Of a DNA stretch of 64,000 nucleotides, positions 26,001 through 34,849 are shown in pieces. Made by a program: the position numbers and the translations under genes. The notes beneath the pieces are model-generated. The model was not told the origin of the DNA, did not search any database, and was given only the letters and a program-made list of their open reading frames with translations. Location: positions 1 to 64,000 of the forward strand of contig NZ_JACKZA010000011.1 of the NCBI RefSeq assembly GCF_015100155.1, read 5' to 3'. This DNA is from Acidithiobacillus sp. HP-2 (GTDB taxonomy: Bacteria; Pseudomonadota; Gammaproteobacteria; Acidithiobacillales; Acidithiobacillaceae). The first letter of the stretch is position 1; every line of letters begins with the position of its first letter.

Positions 26001-26109
26001 CTGGCTCTTCCGACCAGCACCTATTCGGTGCACCCGTATCTATCTATTAATATATTTATTTATGGTAAGCGGTATAACCGGAATGAGCGTGACACCTCAC
26101 ATCAAAAAT

Positions 26110-26670
26110 TCAGTCCCATTTCCGCAATCGCAAAACATCTGCACGATGCCTCTTGGCGACTTCCGGATCAAAGGGTCCCAGCGCATCGCAAATATCGGCA
26201 AGTTGCACGGGCCTGCCACCCCAAACATCCGCACTGACTTCCATAGAACCCGGTTGCGGTTGGAAGTTGCCATGCACATGACCGTATAAATGAATCGTGC
26301 CATTCCACATGCCCGGCCATTCCCGCATCGGGTAATGGCACAGAAAAACGCTCTTTTCCTCTACATGAATCTTGGTCATTTCCTGTACGCTGGACCACCC
26401 CTTGATCTGATTGGAATGGACAGGATCGTGGTTTCCGCGAATCAGGTGTTTGGTGCCATTCAGCTTGTTCAGAAGCAGCGCGATTTGGTCTGGCTTGAGC
26501 ATGGAAAAATCGCCCAGGTGATAGACGGTATCCCGAGGGTCCACCACGCTGTTCCAGATACGGATTAATGCACTGTCCATCTCATCAGCATCTGCAAAAG
26601 GCCGCTGGCAATAAAGAATGATGTTGGCATGCCCGAAATGACTGTCGCTGGTGAAGAAGGTCCGCAGCAT
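26110..26670 (-). CDS. Calcineurin-like metallophosphoesterase
   Basis: 186 residues with a full set of metal motifs: FTSDSHFGH at the N-terminus, YHLGDFS near residue 47, LIRGNHDPVH near 74, LCHYPMREW near 107 and IHLYGHVHGN near 124. Close to the YfcE-/Ppz-like small phosphoesterases that act on phosphodiesters or dinucleotides; substrate not deducible. Starts at ATG 26670 (MLRTFFTSD); a start five codons upstream is possible. Unlike its neighbours it is on the minus strand. It is intact, unlike the two phosphoesterases at 24.4-25.6 kb. Confidence 0.85.
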   Translation of the reverse strand: MLRTFFTSDSHFGHANIILYCQRPFADADEMDSALIRIWNSVVDPRDTVYHLGDFSMLKPDQIALLLNKLNGTKHLIRGNHDPVHSNQIKGWSSVQEMTKIHVEEKSVFLCHYPMREWPGMWNGTIHLYGHVHGNFQPQPGSMEVSADVWGGRPVQLADICDALGPFDPEVAKRHRADVLRLRKWD

Positions 26671-26893
26671 GTATCCCAACCTCAATGCAAAAAATGCATC
26701 CTGTCACAACCCGATGAGGCTTTTCCAGATCTGTGGGTAAAAACCCATCCGGTCATGTGCATGAATCGGGATAACAGTAAAAGCTTATTTACGCCCACGT
26801 CCCAGATTTGTAAGATCATCAGTAAGGAAAGACTTCTGCTGCTTTCGCAGACTTGATTGTGTTGGCCTGCCCATAGAAAAAAGGATGCCGCTC

Positions 26894-27157
26894 ATGATGC
26901 ACTGGATGATGGATAGTCGCGCGGGTTTTCTGTTTTTGCTGATAACGGCCTTTGTCATCGCGGCACTGATCTATGCGCTTCCAATCTTTATGGCCTGGAC
27001 CATAGGCAGTCCATACCTCACTGCCATCACGCTCCTGGACCTCTTTCTGGGCTGGACGGTATTAGGCTGGATTGCCGCTTTAATCTGGGCCATGGCTTCG
27101 GGTAACGGCGGCACCTTCGATGAGGATGGTCCCTCCCGGCACAAACCCTCCTTCTGA
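26894..27157 (+). CDS. Superinfection-immunity-family small membrane protein
   Basis: 87 residues: two membrane segments, FLFLLITAFVIAALIYALPI and LLDLFLGWTVLGWIAALIWA, the second matching the N-L-F-L-G-W-T-x-x-G-W pattern of the superinfection immunity family (relative of phage T4 Imm, which blocks DNA injection by later phages). ATG 26894 is chosen because aagg lies 9 bases upstream; ATG 26885 directly follows the aagg. It stands just before the hsd operon, which suggests a defence or phage-derived role, though many family members are of unknown function. Confidence 0.7.
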   Translation: MMHWMMDSRAGFLFLLITAFVIAALIYALPIFMAWTIGSPYLTAITLLDLFLGWTVLGWIAALIWAMASGNGGTFDEDGPSRHKPSF

Positions 27158-27253
27158 ACCATTTCTGGTTTCTACATCCCTACAAAAATTGACGAAAGCC
27201 CCTGAAGCTCGCACCATGCACGGGAGTGTTTACAGGAAGCCGCATCCCGCAAC

Positions 27254-30220
27254 ATGACCGAACAAGAAATCGAAGAAGCCCTCATCCAGAAACTGGGCGA
27301 TTTGAAGTACAGCTATCGCCCGGATATTCATGATCGGGCCGCACTGGAAGCCAACTTCCGGCATCATTTCGAAGCCCTGAATCACGTTTCCCTGAGCGAT
27401 AGCGAATTTGCCCGATTGCTGGAGACGATTGTGACCCCCGATGTGTATGCGGCGTCTCGCATTCTGCGGGAACGCAACCATTTCGAGCGCGATGACGGTA
27501 CGGCGCTGCACTATACCCTGGTCAACATCAAGGACTGGTGCAAAAACACCTTTGAAGTGATTCATCAGCTGCGCATCAACACCGATTACAGCCATCATCG
27601 CTATGACGTGATGCTACTCATCAATGGCGTACCCGTCGTCCAGATCGAGCTCAAAACCCTGCAGATCAGCCCCCGTCGCGCTATTCAGCAAATCGTCGAA
27701 TATAAGCATGATCCCGGTAACGGCTATGCCAAGACCCTGCTCTGTTTTCTACAACTGTTCATCGTCAGTAACCGCAGTGATACCTGGTACTTCGCCAATA
27801 ACAACAGCCGACATTTTGCCTTCAATGCCGAGGAACGCTTTTTACCCCTCTACCAGTTCGCACGGGAAGACAACAGCAAGATCACCCATCTGGATGATTT
27901 TGCCGACGCCTTTCTGGCGAAATGCACCCTGGGAGAGATGATCAGCCGCTACATGGTACTGGTCGCGAGCGAACAAAAACTGCTGATGATGCGGCCGTAT
28001 CAAATCTACGCGGTTAAGGCGATCGTGGACTGTATTCACCAGCATCGCGGTAATGGCTATATCTGGCACACCACCGGCAGTGGCAAAACTCTGACCTCGT
28101 TCAAAGCCTCGACCCTCCTCAAAGACAACCCCGATATCGACAAATGCCTGTTTGTGGTGGACCGTAAAGACCTCGACCGCCAGACCCGCGATGAATTCAA
28201 CCGCTTTCAGGAAAACTGTGTAGAAGCCAACACCCACACCGGTACCTTGGTGAGCCGTCTGCTTTCTGACGACTATGCCGATAAGGTCATTGTGACCACC
28301 ATCCAGAAACTCGGTTTGGCCTTGGATGGGAATCATCGCTACCACTACAAGGACAAACTGGAACCCTTACGGCATAAGCGCATGGTCTTCATTTTCGATG
28401 AATGTCACCGCTCCCAGTTTGGCGAGAACCATCAGGCCATCAAGTCATTCTTCCCGAATGCCCAGCTTTTTGGTTTTACGGGCACCCCGATCTTTGAGCA
28501 GAACGCCAATTACCAGCAGATCGAGGGAGAACACGCTTCCTATCGCACCACCGCCGACATCTTCCAGCAGCAGCTTCATGCCTACACCATCACCCACGCC
28601 ATTGATGACCTCAATGTCCTGCGCTTTCATATCGACTACTACAAGCCCGAAGGGAAACAGGCACCGAAACCGGGTGAAGCCCTGGCCAAACGCGCCATCG
28701 TCGAAGCGATTCTCTCCAAGCATGATGCTGCTACCGCTGGACGCAAGTTCAATGCTCTGCTGGCCACCGCATCCATTGTCGATGCCATTGAATACCACAC
28801 CCTGTTCGAGACCATGCAGGCCGAGAAACAGGCCGAAAACCCCGACTATCAACCGCTGAACATTGCCTGTGTTTTCTCGCCACCACCGGAAGGGAATCAG
28901 GATGTCCTGCAAATCCAGGAAGACCTGCCCCAGGAGAAAGCCGACAATGCCCAGGATCCGGATCGCAAGAAAGCCGCCTTACAGGCCATTATGGCCATGT
29001 ACAATCACCGCTATGGTACGAGCCACCGTATCGGGGAATTCGATCTCTACTATCAGGATGTCCAAAAGCGCATCAAGGATCAGCAGTATCCCCATACCGA
29101 TCTGCCCCATACCCAGAAAATCGATATCACCATTGTGGTGGATATGCTCCTCACCGGTTTTGATTCTGCCTATCTCAATACCCTCTATGTGGACAAGAAT
29201 CTCAAGTACCACGGACTGATTCAGGCGTTCTCCCGCACTAATCGGGTGCTCAATGACACCAAGCCCTATGGGAACATTCTCGACTTTCGCCAGCAACAAT
29301 CAGCCGTAGACACCGCCATCAGCCTGTTCTCCGGACAATCCGGGGAACAGGCCAAGAAAATCTGGTTGGTGGATAAAGCCCCGGTAGTCATCGACCGTCT
29401 GCAAGGTGCTCTGGGGCAATTAGAGACCTTTCTGCAGTCACAGGGATTACCCGCTGCCCCTGAAGCCGTACCGCAGTTGCAGGGCGATGCAGCGCGCTGT
29501 CAGTTCATACAGTGCTTCAAAGAAGTACAGCGTTGCAAAACCCAATTGGATCAATACACGGATTTAACGCCCGAAGAACGGGAATGCATTGAACAGATGG
29601 TTCCGCCAGAAACCTTGCAGGGGTTTCGGGGGGTGTATCTGGATACGGCACAGCGATTACGCGAGCAAAGAGCACAAAACCGCGAGCAGACCAGTCCGGA
29701 AGTCGAGCAACTGGATTTTGAGTTTGTCCTTTTTGCCTCGGCCGTAATTGATTACGACTACATCATGACCCTGATCAGTCGTTACACGAACCCCACACCG
29801 GGCAAACAAACCATGAATCGGGAAGCACTGGTGGGATTGATTCAATCTGATGCCCAGTTCCTGGATGATCGGGAAGAGATCACCGCCTACATTGATACCC
29901 TGAAAGCGGGTAAGGGATTGGATGAATCGGCTATCAGGGAAGGTTTTGAACACTTCAAGAAGCAGAAGCAACAGCAGCGCGTACAAGAAATTGCCCAGGC
30001 GCATGGACTGGATGTCCAAGCCCTTCAGGACTTCATGGCGCAGACCCTGAGCCGGATGATTTTTGATGGGGAACAGCTCAGTGAATTACTGGCGCCGCTG
30101 CAGTTGGGTTGGAAAGCCCGCACGCAGAAAGAATCTGCCCTCATGCAGGATTTGATTCCCTTGCTGCATAAACAGGCTCAGGGACGGGAGATTTCGGGGC
30201 TGGAGGCTTATGAACAATAA
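27254..30220 (+). CDS. hsdR: Type I restriction enzyme, HsdR subunit
   Basis: 988 residues. The N-terminal PD-(D/E)XK nuclease is visible (YDVMLLINGVPVVQIELKT, residues ~116-134), followed by a superfamily-2 translocase with Walker A HTTGSGKTL (~271) and DEAH-box equivalent DECHRSQFG (~380), LFGFTGTPIF (motif III) and LLTGFDS / QAFSRTNRV (motifs V-VI). It moves DNA and cuts it far from unmethylated recognition sites, in complex with HsdM and HsdS. First gene of the operon hsdR-ORF40-hsdS-zeta-ORF72-hsdM; gene order with hsdM last is unusual. The end overlaps a 40-codon ORF. Confidence 0.95.
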   Translation: MTEQEIEEALIQKLGDLKYSYRPDIHDRAALEANFRHHFEALNHVSLSDSEFARLLETIVTPDVYAASRILRERNHFERDDGTALHYTLVNIKDWCKNTFEVIHQLRINTDYSHHRYDVMLLINGVPVVQIELKTLQISPRRAIQQIVEYKHDPGNGYAKTLLCFLQLFIVSNRSDTWYFANNNSRHFAFNAEERFLPLYQFAREDNSKITHLDDFADAFLAKCTLGEMISRYMVLVASEQKLLMMRPYQIYAVKAIVDCIHQHRGNGYIWHTTGSGKTLTSFKASTLLKDNPDIDKCLFVVDRKDLDRQTRDEFNRFQENCVEANTHTGTLVSRLLSDDYADKVIVTTIQKLGLALDGNHRYHYKDKLEPLRHKRMVFIFDECHRSQFGENHQAIKSFFPNAQLFGFTGTPIFEQNANYQQIEGEHASYRTTADIFQQQLHAYTITHAIDDLNVLRFHIDYYKPEGKQAPKPGEALAKRAIVEAILSKHDAATAGRKFNALLATASIVDAIEYHTLFETMQAEKQAENPDYQPLNIACVFSPPPEGNQDVLQIQEDLPQEKADNAQDPDRKKAALQAIMAMYNHRYGTSHRIGEFDLYYQDVQKRIKDQQYPHTDLPHTQKIDITIVVDMLLTGFDSAYLNTLYVDKNLKYHGLIQAFSRTNRVLNDTKPYGNILDFRQQQSAVDTAISLFSGQSGEQAKKIWLVDKAPVVIDRLQGALGQLETFLQSQGLPAAPEAVPQLQGDAARCQFIQCFKEVQRCKTQLDQYTDLTPEERECIEQMVPPETLQGFRGVYLDTAQRLREQRAQNREQTSPEVEQLDFEFVLFASAVIDYDYIMTLISRYTNPTPGKQTMNREALVGLIQSDAQFLDDREEITAYIDTLKAGKGLDESAIREGFEHFKKQKQQQRVQEIAQAHGLDVQALQDFMAQTLSRMIFDGEQLSELLAPLQLGWKARTQKESALMQDLIPLLHKQAQGREISGLEAYEQ

Positions 30221-30332
30221 ACAGTCCAAGAACGCGGCTACCACGCGTCTGGAAACAAAACTTTTGCAGATCGATGGATTAAGTGTGGATCACCCGCTAC
30301 GGCAGGAAGAACAGGGAAAACACAACGGATGA
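30210..30332 (+). CDS. 40-residue ORF bridging hsdR and hsdS
   Basis: ATG at 30210 lies inside the last codons of hsdR (11-base overlap), with ggag upstream, and the frame stops at 30332, overlapping the hsdS ATG by 4 bases (ATGA). The product is charged and lacks hydrophobic segments (MNNKQSKNAATTRLETKLLQ then GLSVDHPLRQEEQGKHNG). Such exact tiling is typical of translated genes, though the peptide may serve only to couple hsdS translation to hsdR. No family recognised. Confidence 0.55.
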   Translation: MNNKQSKNAATTRLETKLLQIDGLSVDHPLRQEEQGKHNG

Positions 30333-31618
30333 GCGGAACAAAACACAGTGAATTCTTGCCCAGGTTGCGGTTTCCAGAGTTTCGGGCAGCGGGAGAGTGG
30401 GAAGAAAAACAGCTTGGTATTGTCGCAAAAATTAGCGCTGAAAAGGTCAAAGATGCTTCCTGTATCCCCATGAGCATTACCTCTGGCGTTGGACTTGTTA
30501 GCCAGATGGAAAAGTTCGGGCGGATAATCGCTGGAAGTTCATATTCTAATTATCTAATTCTTAAAAAAAATTACTTCGCTTACAACAAGAGTGCAACCAA
30601 AGAGTATCCGGAGGGATTTATCGCATTGTATTTAGGCGACGAACTTGCTGCTGTACCAAACAGCATTTTCACATGTTTTCACATTAAAGGTGAGTCGCCT
30701 GTTCCACAATACATGAACTATCTATTTCTCGATAATCTGCATGGTAAGTGGTTACGGAGGTTTATAGAGGTCGGTGCTCGTGCTCATGGGTCGCTAAGTA
30801 TCACCGATGACGATTTACTTGCCTTACCAGTGCCGATACCTAGCGGTAAAACATCCATTCTCGAACAACAAAAAATCGCCGACTGCCTTTCCTCCCTCGA
30901 CGACCTGATCACGCTGGAGGCGCAAAAGCTCGATAGTCTCAAGGCCCATAAAAAAGGGCTGATGCAGCAACTTTTCCCCCGCGAAGGAGAAACACAACCC
31001 CGTCTTCGTTTTCCTGAATTTGAAAATGCTGGGGAGTGGGAAGATGGCACGTTGGACGATATAGCTACATTTAGGCGAGGGAGTTTTCCTCAGCCTTATG
31101 GGCTGCCAGAATGGTATGACGAAAAAAACGGGATGCCTTTCATTCAGGTTTTCGATGTTGGTGATGACTTTAGGCTTAAAGGTAAAACTAAAAATAGAAT
31201 AAGCAAATTAGCGGCTGAAAAAAGCGTCTTCATTCCAGAAGGCACATTAATTGTTACGTTGCAGGGCTCAATAGGCAGAGTTGCGATCACTCACTATGAT
31301 GCTTACATTGATAGGACACTGCTCATATTTGAGAGCTTTAGGAAACCCATAGAAAAAATCTTTTTTGCCCGCGTCATTCAAAACCTCTTTGATATAGAAA
31401 AGGAGCAAGCTCCAGGAGGGATTATCAAGACGATTACGAAAGAAGCACTGAGTGAATTTAAGGTTAAATTTCCGACGATCGATGAACAACACCGCATCGC
31501 CTCCTGCCTAACCAGCCTCGATGACCTCATCACCGCCCAAACCCAAAAGCTCGAAGCCCTCAAAACCCACAAAAAAGGCTTAATGCAGCAGCTATTCCCG
31601 CAGGTCTCTGAGGAATAG
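30329..31618 (+). CDS. hsdS: Type I restriction enzyme, HsdS specificity subunit
   Basis: 429 residues of two target-recognition domains and two conserved helical repeats: the segment PRLRFPEF occurs near the N-terminus and again near residue 226 at the start of the second half, and each half ends with a matching coiled helix (IADCLSSLDDLIT / IASCLTSLDDLIT, KKGLMQQLFP twice). Each TRD reads half of a bipartite DNA site. The TRD segments are clearly more AT-rich than the repeats, as usual for exchanged TRDs. Starts by ATGA overlap with the small ORF. Confidence 0.93.
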   Translation: MSGTKHSEFLPRLRFPEFRAAGEWEEKQLGIVAKISAEKVKDASCIPMSITSGVGLVSQMEKFGRIIAGSSYSNYLILKKNYFAYNKSATKEYPEGFIALYLGDELAAVPNSIFTCFHIKGESPVPQYMNYLFLDNLHGKWLRRFIEVGARAHGSLSITDDDLLALPVPIPSGKTSILEQQKIADCLSSLDDLITLEAQKLDSLKAHKKGLMQQLFPREGETQPRLRFPEFENAGEWEDGTLDDIATFRRGSFPQPYGLPEWYDEKNGMPFIQVFDVGDDFRLKGKTKNRISKLAAEKSVFIPEGTLIVTLQGSIGRVAITHYDAYIDRTLLIFESFRKPIEKIFFARVIQNLFDIEKEQAPGGIIKTITKEALSEFKVKFPTIDEQHRIASCLTSLDDLITAQTQKLEALKTHKKGLMQQLFPQVSEE

Positions 31619-31620
31619 AC

Positions 31621-32142
31621 ATGCCCACCCCCAAAATCATCATCATCGCAGGACCCAATGGCGCCGGTAAAACTACCTTTGCCCGCTCTTTTCTGCCCGA
31701 TGAAGCCCAATGCCCACGTTTCATCAATGCCGATCTGATCGCAGCCGGTCTGTCGCCCTTTGCCCCTGAAGTAGCCAACCTGCGGGCAGGCCGGTTGATG
31801 CTCGAAGAAATTGCCGCCTGCGTGCGTCGTCAAGAGAGCCTGGCCTTTGAAACCACCCTCTCTGGTCTCACTTATTTACGTCATATTCAACAATGGCGAT
31901 CACAGAGATATGACGTGGAACTGTTTTTTCTGGCCTTACCCAATGCCGAAACGGCCATTGCCCGAGTGGCCGAACGGGTGCGTCAGGGCGGTCACGATAT
32001 CCCTGAGCAGGTGATTCGCCGCCGCTTTGATTCAGGGTTGAAGCACTTCGAGCAATACTATCGATATCGCGTCAATAGCTGGGCGAAGTATGATAATAGC
32101 GGTCCAGAACCTTTACTGTTGGAATGGGGAGAAAATCCATGA
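31621..32142 (+). CDS. Zeta-toxin-like P-loop kinase
   Basis: 173 residues: IIIIAGPNGAGKTTFA (Walker A), then FINADLIAAGLSPF with the aspartate expected to act as base, ESLAFETTLSG, and an arginine-rich DSGLKHFEQYYRYRV tail. This is the COG4185/zeta-toxin group; classical zeta toxins phosphorylate UDP-N-acetylglucosamine and poison cell-wall synthesis. It starts 2 bases after the hsdS stop and overlaps the next small gene (ATGA), so it is embedded in the hsd operon. Whether it is toxic or a house-keeping kinase is not proven. Confidence 0.82.
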   Translation: MPTPKIIIIAGPNGAGKTTFARSFLPDEAQCPRFINADLIAAGLSPFAPEVANLRAGRLMLEEIAACVRRQESLAFETTLSGLTYLRHIQQWRSQRYDVELFFLALPNAETAIARVAERVRQGGHDIPEQVIRRRFDSGLKHFEQYYRYRVNSWAKYDNSGPEPLLLEWGENP

Positions 32143-32357
32143 ATACCGGCAAAGATATTGCCCAGGCCCGTAATCCGGATTTGCGTGCTTCCATGGCAGC
32201 CATGCGCCGCGCCGCCCAACTGGCCAGACAGATCGCCATACAAACCAATACCGGCATTGTGATGGTCCGGGATGGGCAGTGCGTCCGTATCTCGGCCCAG
32301 GAACTTCGCGAAGCCGATGCTGCGGCTCAGCAATCATCCGCAACCGCCGATGTCTGA
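32139..32357 (+). CDS. Small protein paired with the zeta-like kinase (candidate antitoxin)
   Basis: 72 residues, start at ATG 32139 overlapping the kinase stop by 4 bases. Helical N-terminus (DIAQARNPDLRASMAAMRRA, then AQLARQIAIQTNTG) followed by IVMVRDGQCVRISAQELRE. COG4185 kinases are often followed by a small gene of similar size; by position and coupling it may be an inhibitor or regulator. No DNA-binding motif seen. hsdM follows 35 bases later. Confidence 0.55.
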   Translation: MNTGKDIAQARNPDLRASMAAMRRAAQLARQIAIQTNTGIVMVRDGQCVRISAQELREADAAAQQSSATADV

Positions 32358-32392
32358 GCGACACGCTTTAACCCAAGGAATCCTCTGCCATC

Positions 32393-34000
32393 ATGACTGA
32401 AATCGACCAAAAACAATTGGGCAACACCCTCTGGGGTATTGCCGATCAACTACGCGGTGCCATGAATGCCGATGACTTCCGCGATTACATGCTTTCCTTC
32501 CTGTTTCTACGTTATCTGTCCGATAACTACGAAATGGCCGCAGCCAAGGAACTGGGGCCAGATTATCCACGACTGGAAGCCGGTGACCGCCGTACCCCAC
32601 TGGCCCTCTGGTATGCCAACAATCCCGAGGATATCGACGCTTTTGAAACGCAGATGCGCCGCAAAATCCACTATGTGATTCGCCCCGAATACCTCTGGGG
32701 CAGCATCTCGGAACTGGCCCGCACCCAAAACGCGGAATTGCTCCATAAGCTGCAAAAGGGCTTCGATTACATTGAGAACGAATCCTTCGCCAGTACCTTT
32801 AATGGCCTCTTTTCGGAGATCAATCTGAACTCCGAAAAACTGGGTAAGGACTACAGTGCCCGCAACCAACAGCTATGCACCGTTATTCAGGCCATCGCAG
32901 CAGGGTTATCGCAATTCTCCACCAATCAGGATGTCCTGGGCGACGCTTACGAATATCTGATCGGTCAGTTTGCCGCAGGATCGGGTAAAAAGGCGGGCGA
33001 GTTTTACACCCCGCAACAGATTTCCAGCATCCTCTCCGGCATCGTCACCCTCGACAGTCAGGACCCGGCTACTGGAAAGAAAAAACAACTGGACAGTGTT
33101 CTCGATTTTGCCTGTGGTTCAGGATCGCTACTGCTGAATGTCCGGCACCGTATGGGATCGCATGGCATCGGCAAAATCTTCGGACAGGAAAAGAACATCA
33201 CTACCTATAACCTGGCGCGCATGAACATGCTGCTCCATGGGGTCAAAGACTCCGAATTTGAAATCTACCATGGCGACACCCTGGCGAATGATTGGGACTA
33301 TCTCAGGGAAACCAATCCCGCCAAGGCCCCGCAGTTTGATGCAGTAGTCGCTAATCCGCCCTTCAGTTATCGCTGGGAACCCAACAGTGCGTTGAGTGAA
33401 GACATGCGCTTCAAGAACTACGGTCTGGCGCCCAAATCCGCCGCTGACTTTGCCTTCTTGTTGCATGGCTTTCATTTCCTCAAACCTGAGGGCGTCATGG
33501 CCATCATTCTGCCCCATGGTGTGCTGTTTCGCGGGGGTGCGGAAGAACGCATCCGCACCAAACTCCTCAAGGATGGAAACATCGACACCGTTATCGGTCT
33601 GCCCGCCAATCTCTTTTTCTCCACCGGCATTCCTGTCTGCATCCTCGTCCTGAAAAAGTGCAAGAAACCCGATGACGTGCTCTTCATCAACGCCGCCGAA
33701 CACTTTGAGAAAGGCAAACGCCAGAATCGCTTACGCCCTGAAGATATCGACAAGATCATCGATACCTATCAGTTTCGCCGGGAGGAAGATCGTTACGCCC
33801 GCAGAGTCCCCATGACCGAGATTGCGGACAATGATTACAACCTCAATATCAGCCGGTATATCAGTACAGCAACCCCCGAAGAGGAAATTGATCTGCAAAA
33901 AATTCACGCTGATCTAGCGTCCTTGAGTCGTGCCATTGATGCATCTAAAGAGAAACATAATGAGTTTCTTCGTGAGCTTGGGTTAGAGATTTTGCCTTAA
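32393..34000 (+). CDS. hsdM: Type I restriction-modification, HsdM methyltransferase
   Basis: 535 residues: N-terminal HsdM helical domain, S-adenosylmethionine motif LDFACGSGSLLL (about residue 238) and catalytic motif VVANPPFSY (NPPF, about residue 320) of N6-adenine methyltransferases. It protects the site recognised by HsdS and is needed for restriction. It is the last gene of the hsd operon, downstream of the zeta-like pair. The C-terminal part is helical and contacts HsdS. Confidence 0.95.
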   Translation: MTEIDQKQLGNTLWGIADQLRGAMNADDFRDYMLSFLFLRYLSDNYEMAAAKELGPDYPRLEAGDRRTPLALWYANNPEDIDAFETQMRRKIHYVIRPEYLWGSISELARTQNAELLHKLQKGFDYIENESFASTFNGLFSEINLNSEKLGKDYSARNQQLCTVIQAIAAGLSQFSTNQDVLGDAYEYLIGQFAAGSGKKAGEFYTPQQISSILSGIVTLDSQDPATGKKKQLDSVLDFACGSGSLLLNVRHRMGSHGIGKIFGQEKNITTYNLARMNMLLHGVKDSEFEIYHGDTLANDWDYLRETNPAKAPQFDAVVANPPFSYRWEPNSALSEDMRFKNYGLAPKSAADFAFLLHGFHFLKPEGVMAIILPHGVLFRGGAEERIRTKLLKDGNIDTVIGLPANLFFSTGIPVCILVLKKCKKPDDVLFINAAEHFEKGKRQNRLRPEDIDKIIDTYQFRREEDRYARRVPMTEIADNDYNLNISRYISTATPEEEIDLQKIHADLASLSRAIDASKEKHNEFLRELGLEILP

Positions 34001-34031
34001 GCTGAAACATTTTTGGTCGAAAGGAAATAAT

Positions 34032-34847
34032 ATGGAAAAAGAATCTCTTATCAAGGTTTTCAATGAAATGAAGTCTATCATTCCAGATTCTTCAGGAAAA
34101 GAAAATGAGTTCAAAATCGATGAATTCGAGAGCTTCTTGACAAAAATGCAAAAGAAAGCCATAGATAAAGCTCAAAAAATCAAGAATTCAATGAAAAATG
34201 ATCACCCGATGTTTGGGCCTATCAACTTGTTGCGCCCTATGGGTCGCCGGCACAATGAATTGTCTTATACAAAGCTTCTGGCCTATTTCCTTACTCCCAA
34301 TGAACCTCATGGCTTCGGAGACAAAATTACGCATGCATTATTGAATAAAATTTTTGGATCAGAATTTGAGTATGAGCAGATATTTGTTGACAGTGAGTAT
34401 TACTGCAACAAAGATTCAAGGATTGATCTTTGGATGACTGGAAAATATGGACATGAGTCCAGCAATAAACAAAAGTTTCTTGTAATCATAGAAGCAAAAG
34501 TAGGTGCCTCTTTCGGCGGAAACCAGTTAGCAAGATATTCTAAATGTGCCAGTAAATGGAAAAGAGAAAATAAATCAGAAATAGTGCATAAAATTCTATT
34601 GATTCCTGATAATAAAAGGTCATGGAATGCAAGGGAAAATGATTGGCAGGTTTTATTATTCTCAGACTTGTTTAATATAATCTGGAAAGTCATTGATGAT
34701 AATACAGATAAACCTGGATTTCATTATGCTAGATTCTATCTAACAAGCATCTATCAAGATGTTTTAGATTTAGATTTAAGCCCAGAACCTAAATGCGATC
34801 CATATCCATATTTACGATTTCCATTGGATTCAGAACAGGAGGATTGA
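34032..34847 (+). CDS. PD-(D/E)XK nuclease family protein
   Basis: 271 residues. Nuclease signature: RIDLWMTGKYG around residue 130 followed by KFLVIIEAKVGA around 150 (D ... E-x-K), preceded by RRHNELSYTKLLAYFLTP near residue 73, which matches the PDDEXK_4 type in which a conserved N-E-x-x-x-T-x-x-L-A element precedes the core. Function is unknown; relatives occur in defence islands. It is far richer in A+T than hsdM just upstream, so it was probably acquired separately. Followed after 2 bases by a partner gene. Confidence 0.75.
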   Translation: MEKESLIKVFNEMKSIIPDSSGKENEFKIDEFESFLTKMQKKAIDKAQKIKNSMKNDHPMFGPINLLRPMGRRHNELSYTKLLAYFLTPNEPHGFGDKITHALLNKIFGSEFEYEQIFVDSEYYCNKDSRIDLWMTGKYGHESSNKQKFLVIIEAKVGASFGGNQLARYSKCASKWKRENKSEIVHKILLIPDNKRSWNARENDWQVLLFSDLFNIIWKVIDDNTDKPGFHYARFYLTSIYQDVLDLDLSPEPKCDPYPYLRFPLDSEQED

Positions 34848-34849
34848 TC

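Noticed and set aside
27842-28345. Minus-strand frames opposite hsdR, up to 167 codons
   Set aside because: Shadow frames; hsdR itself is certain.
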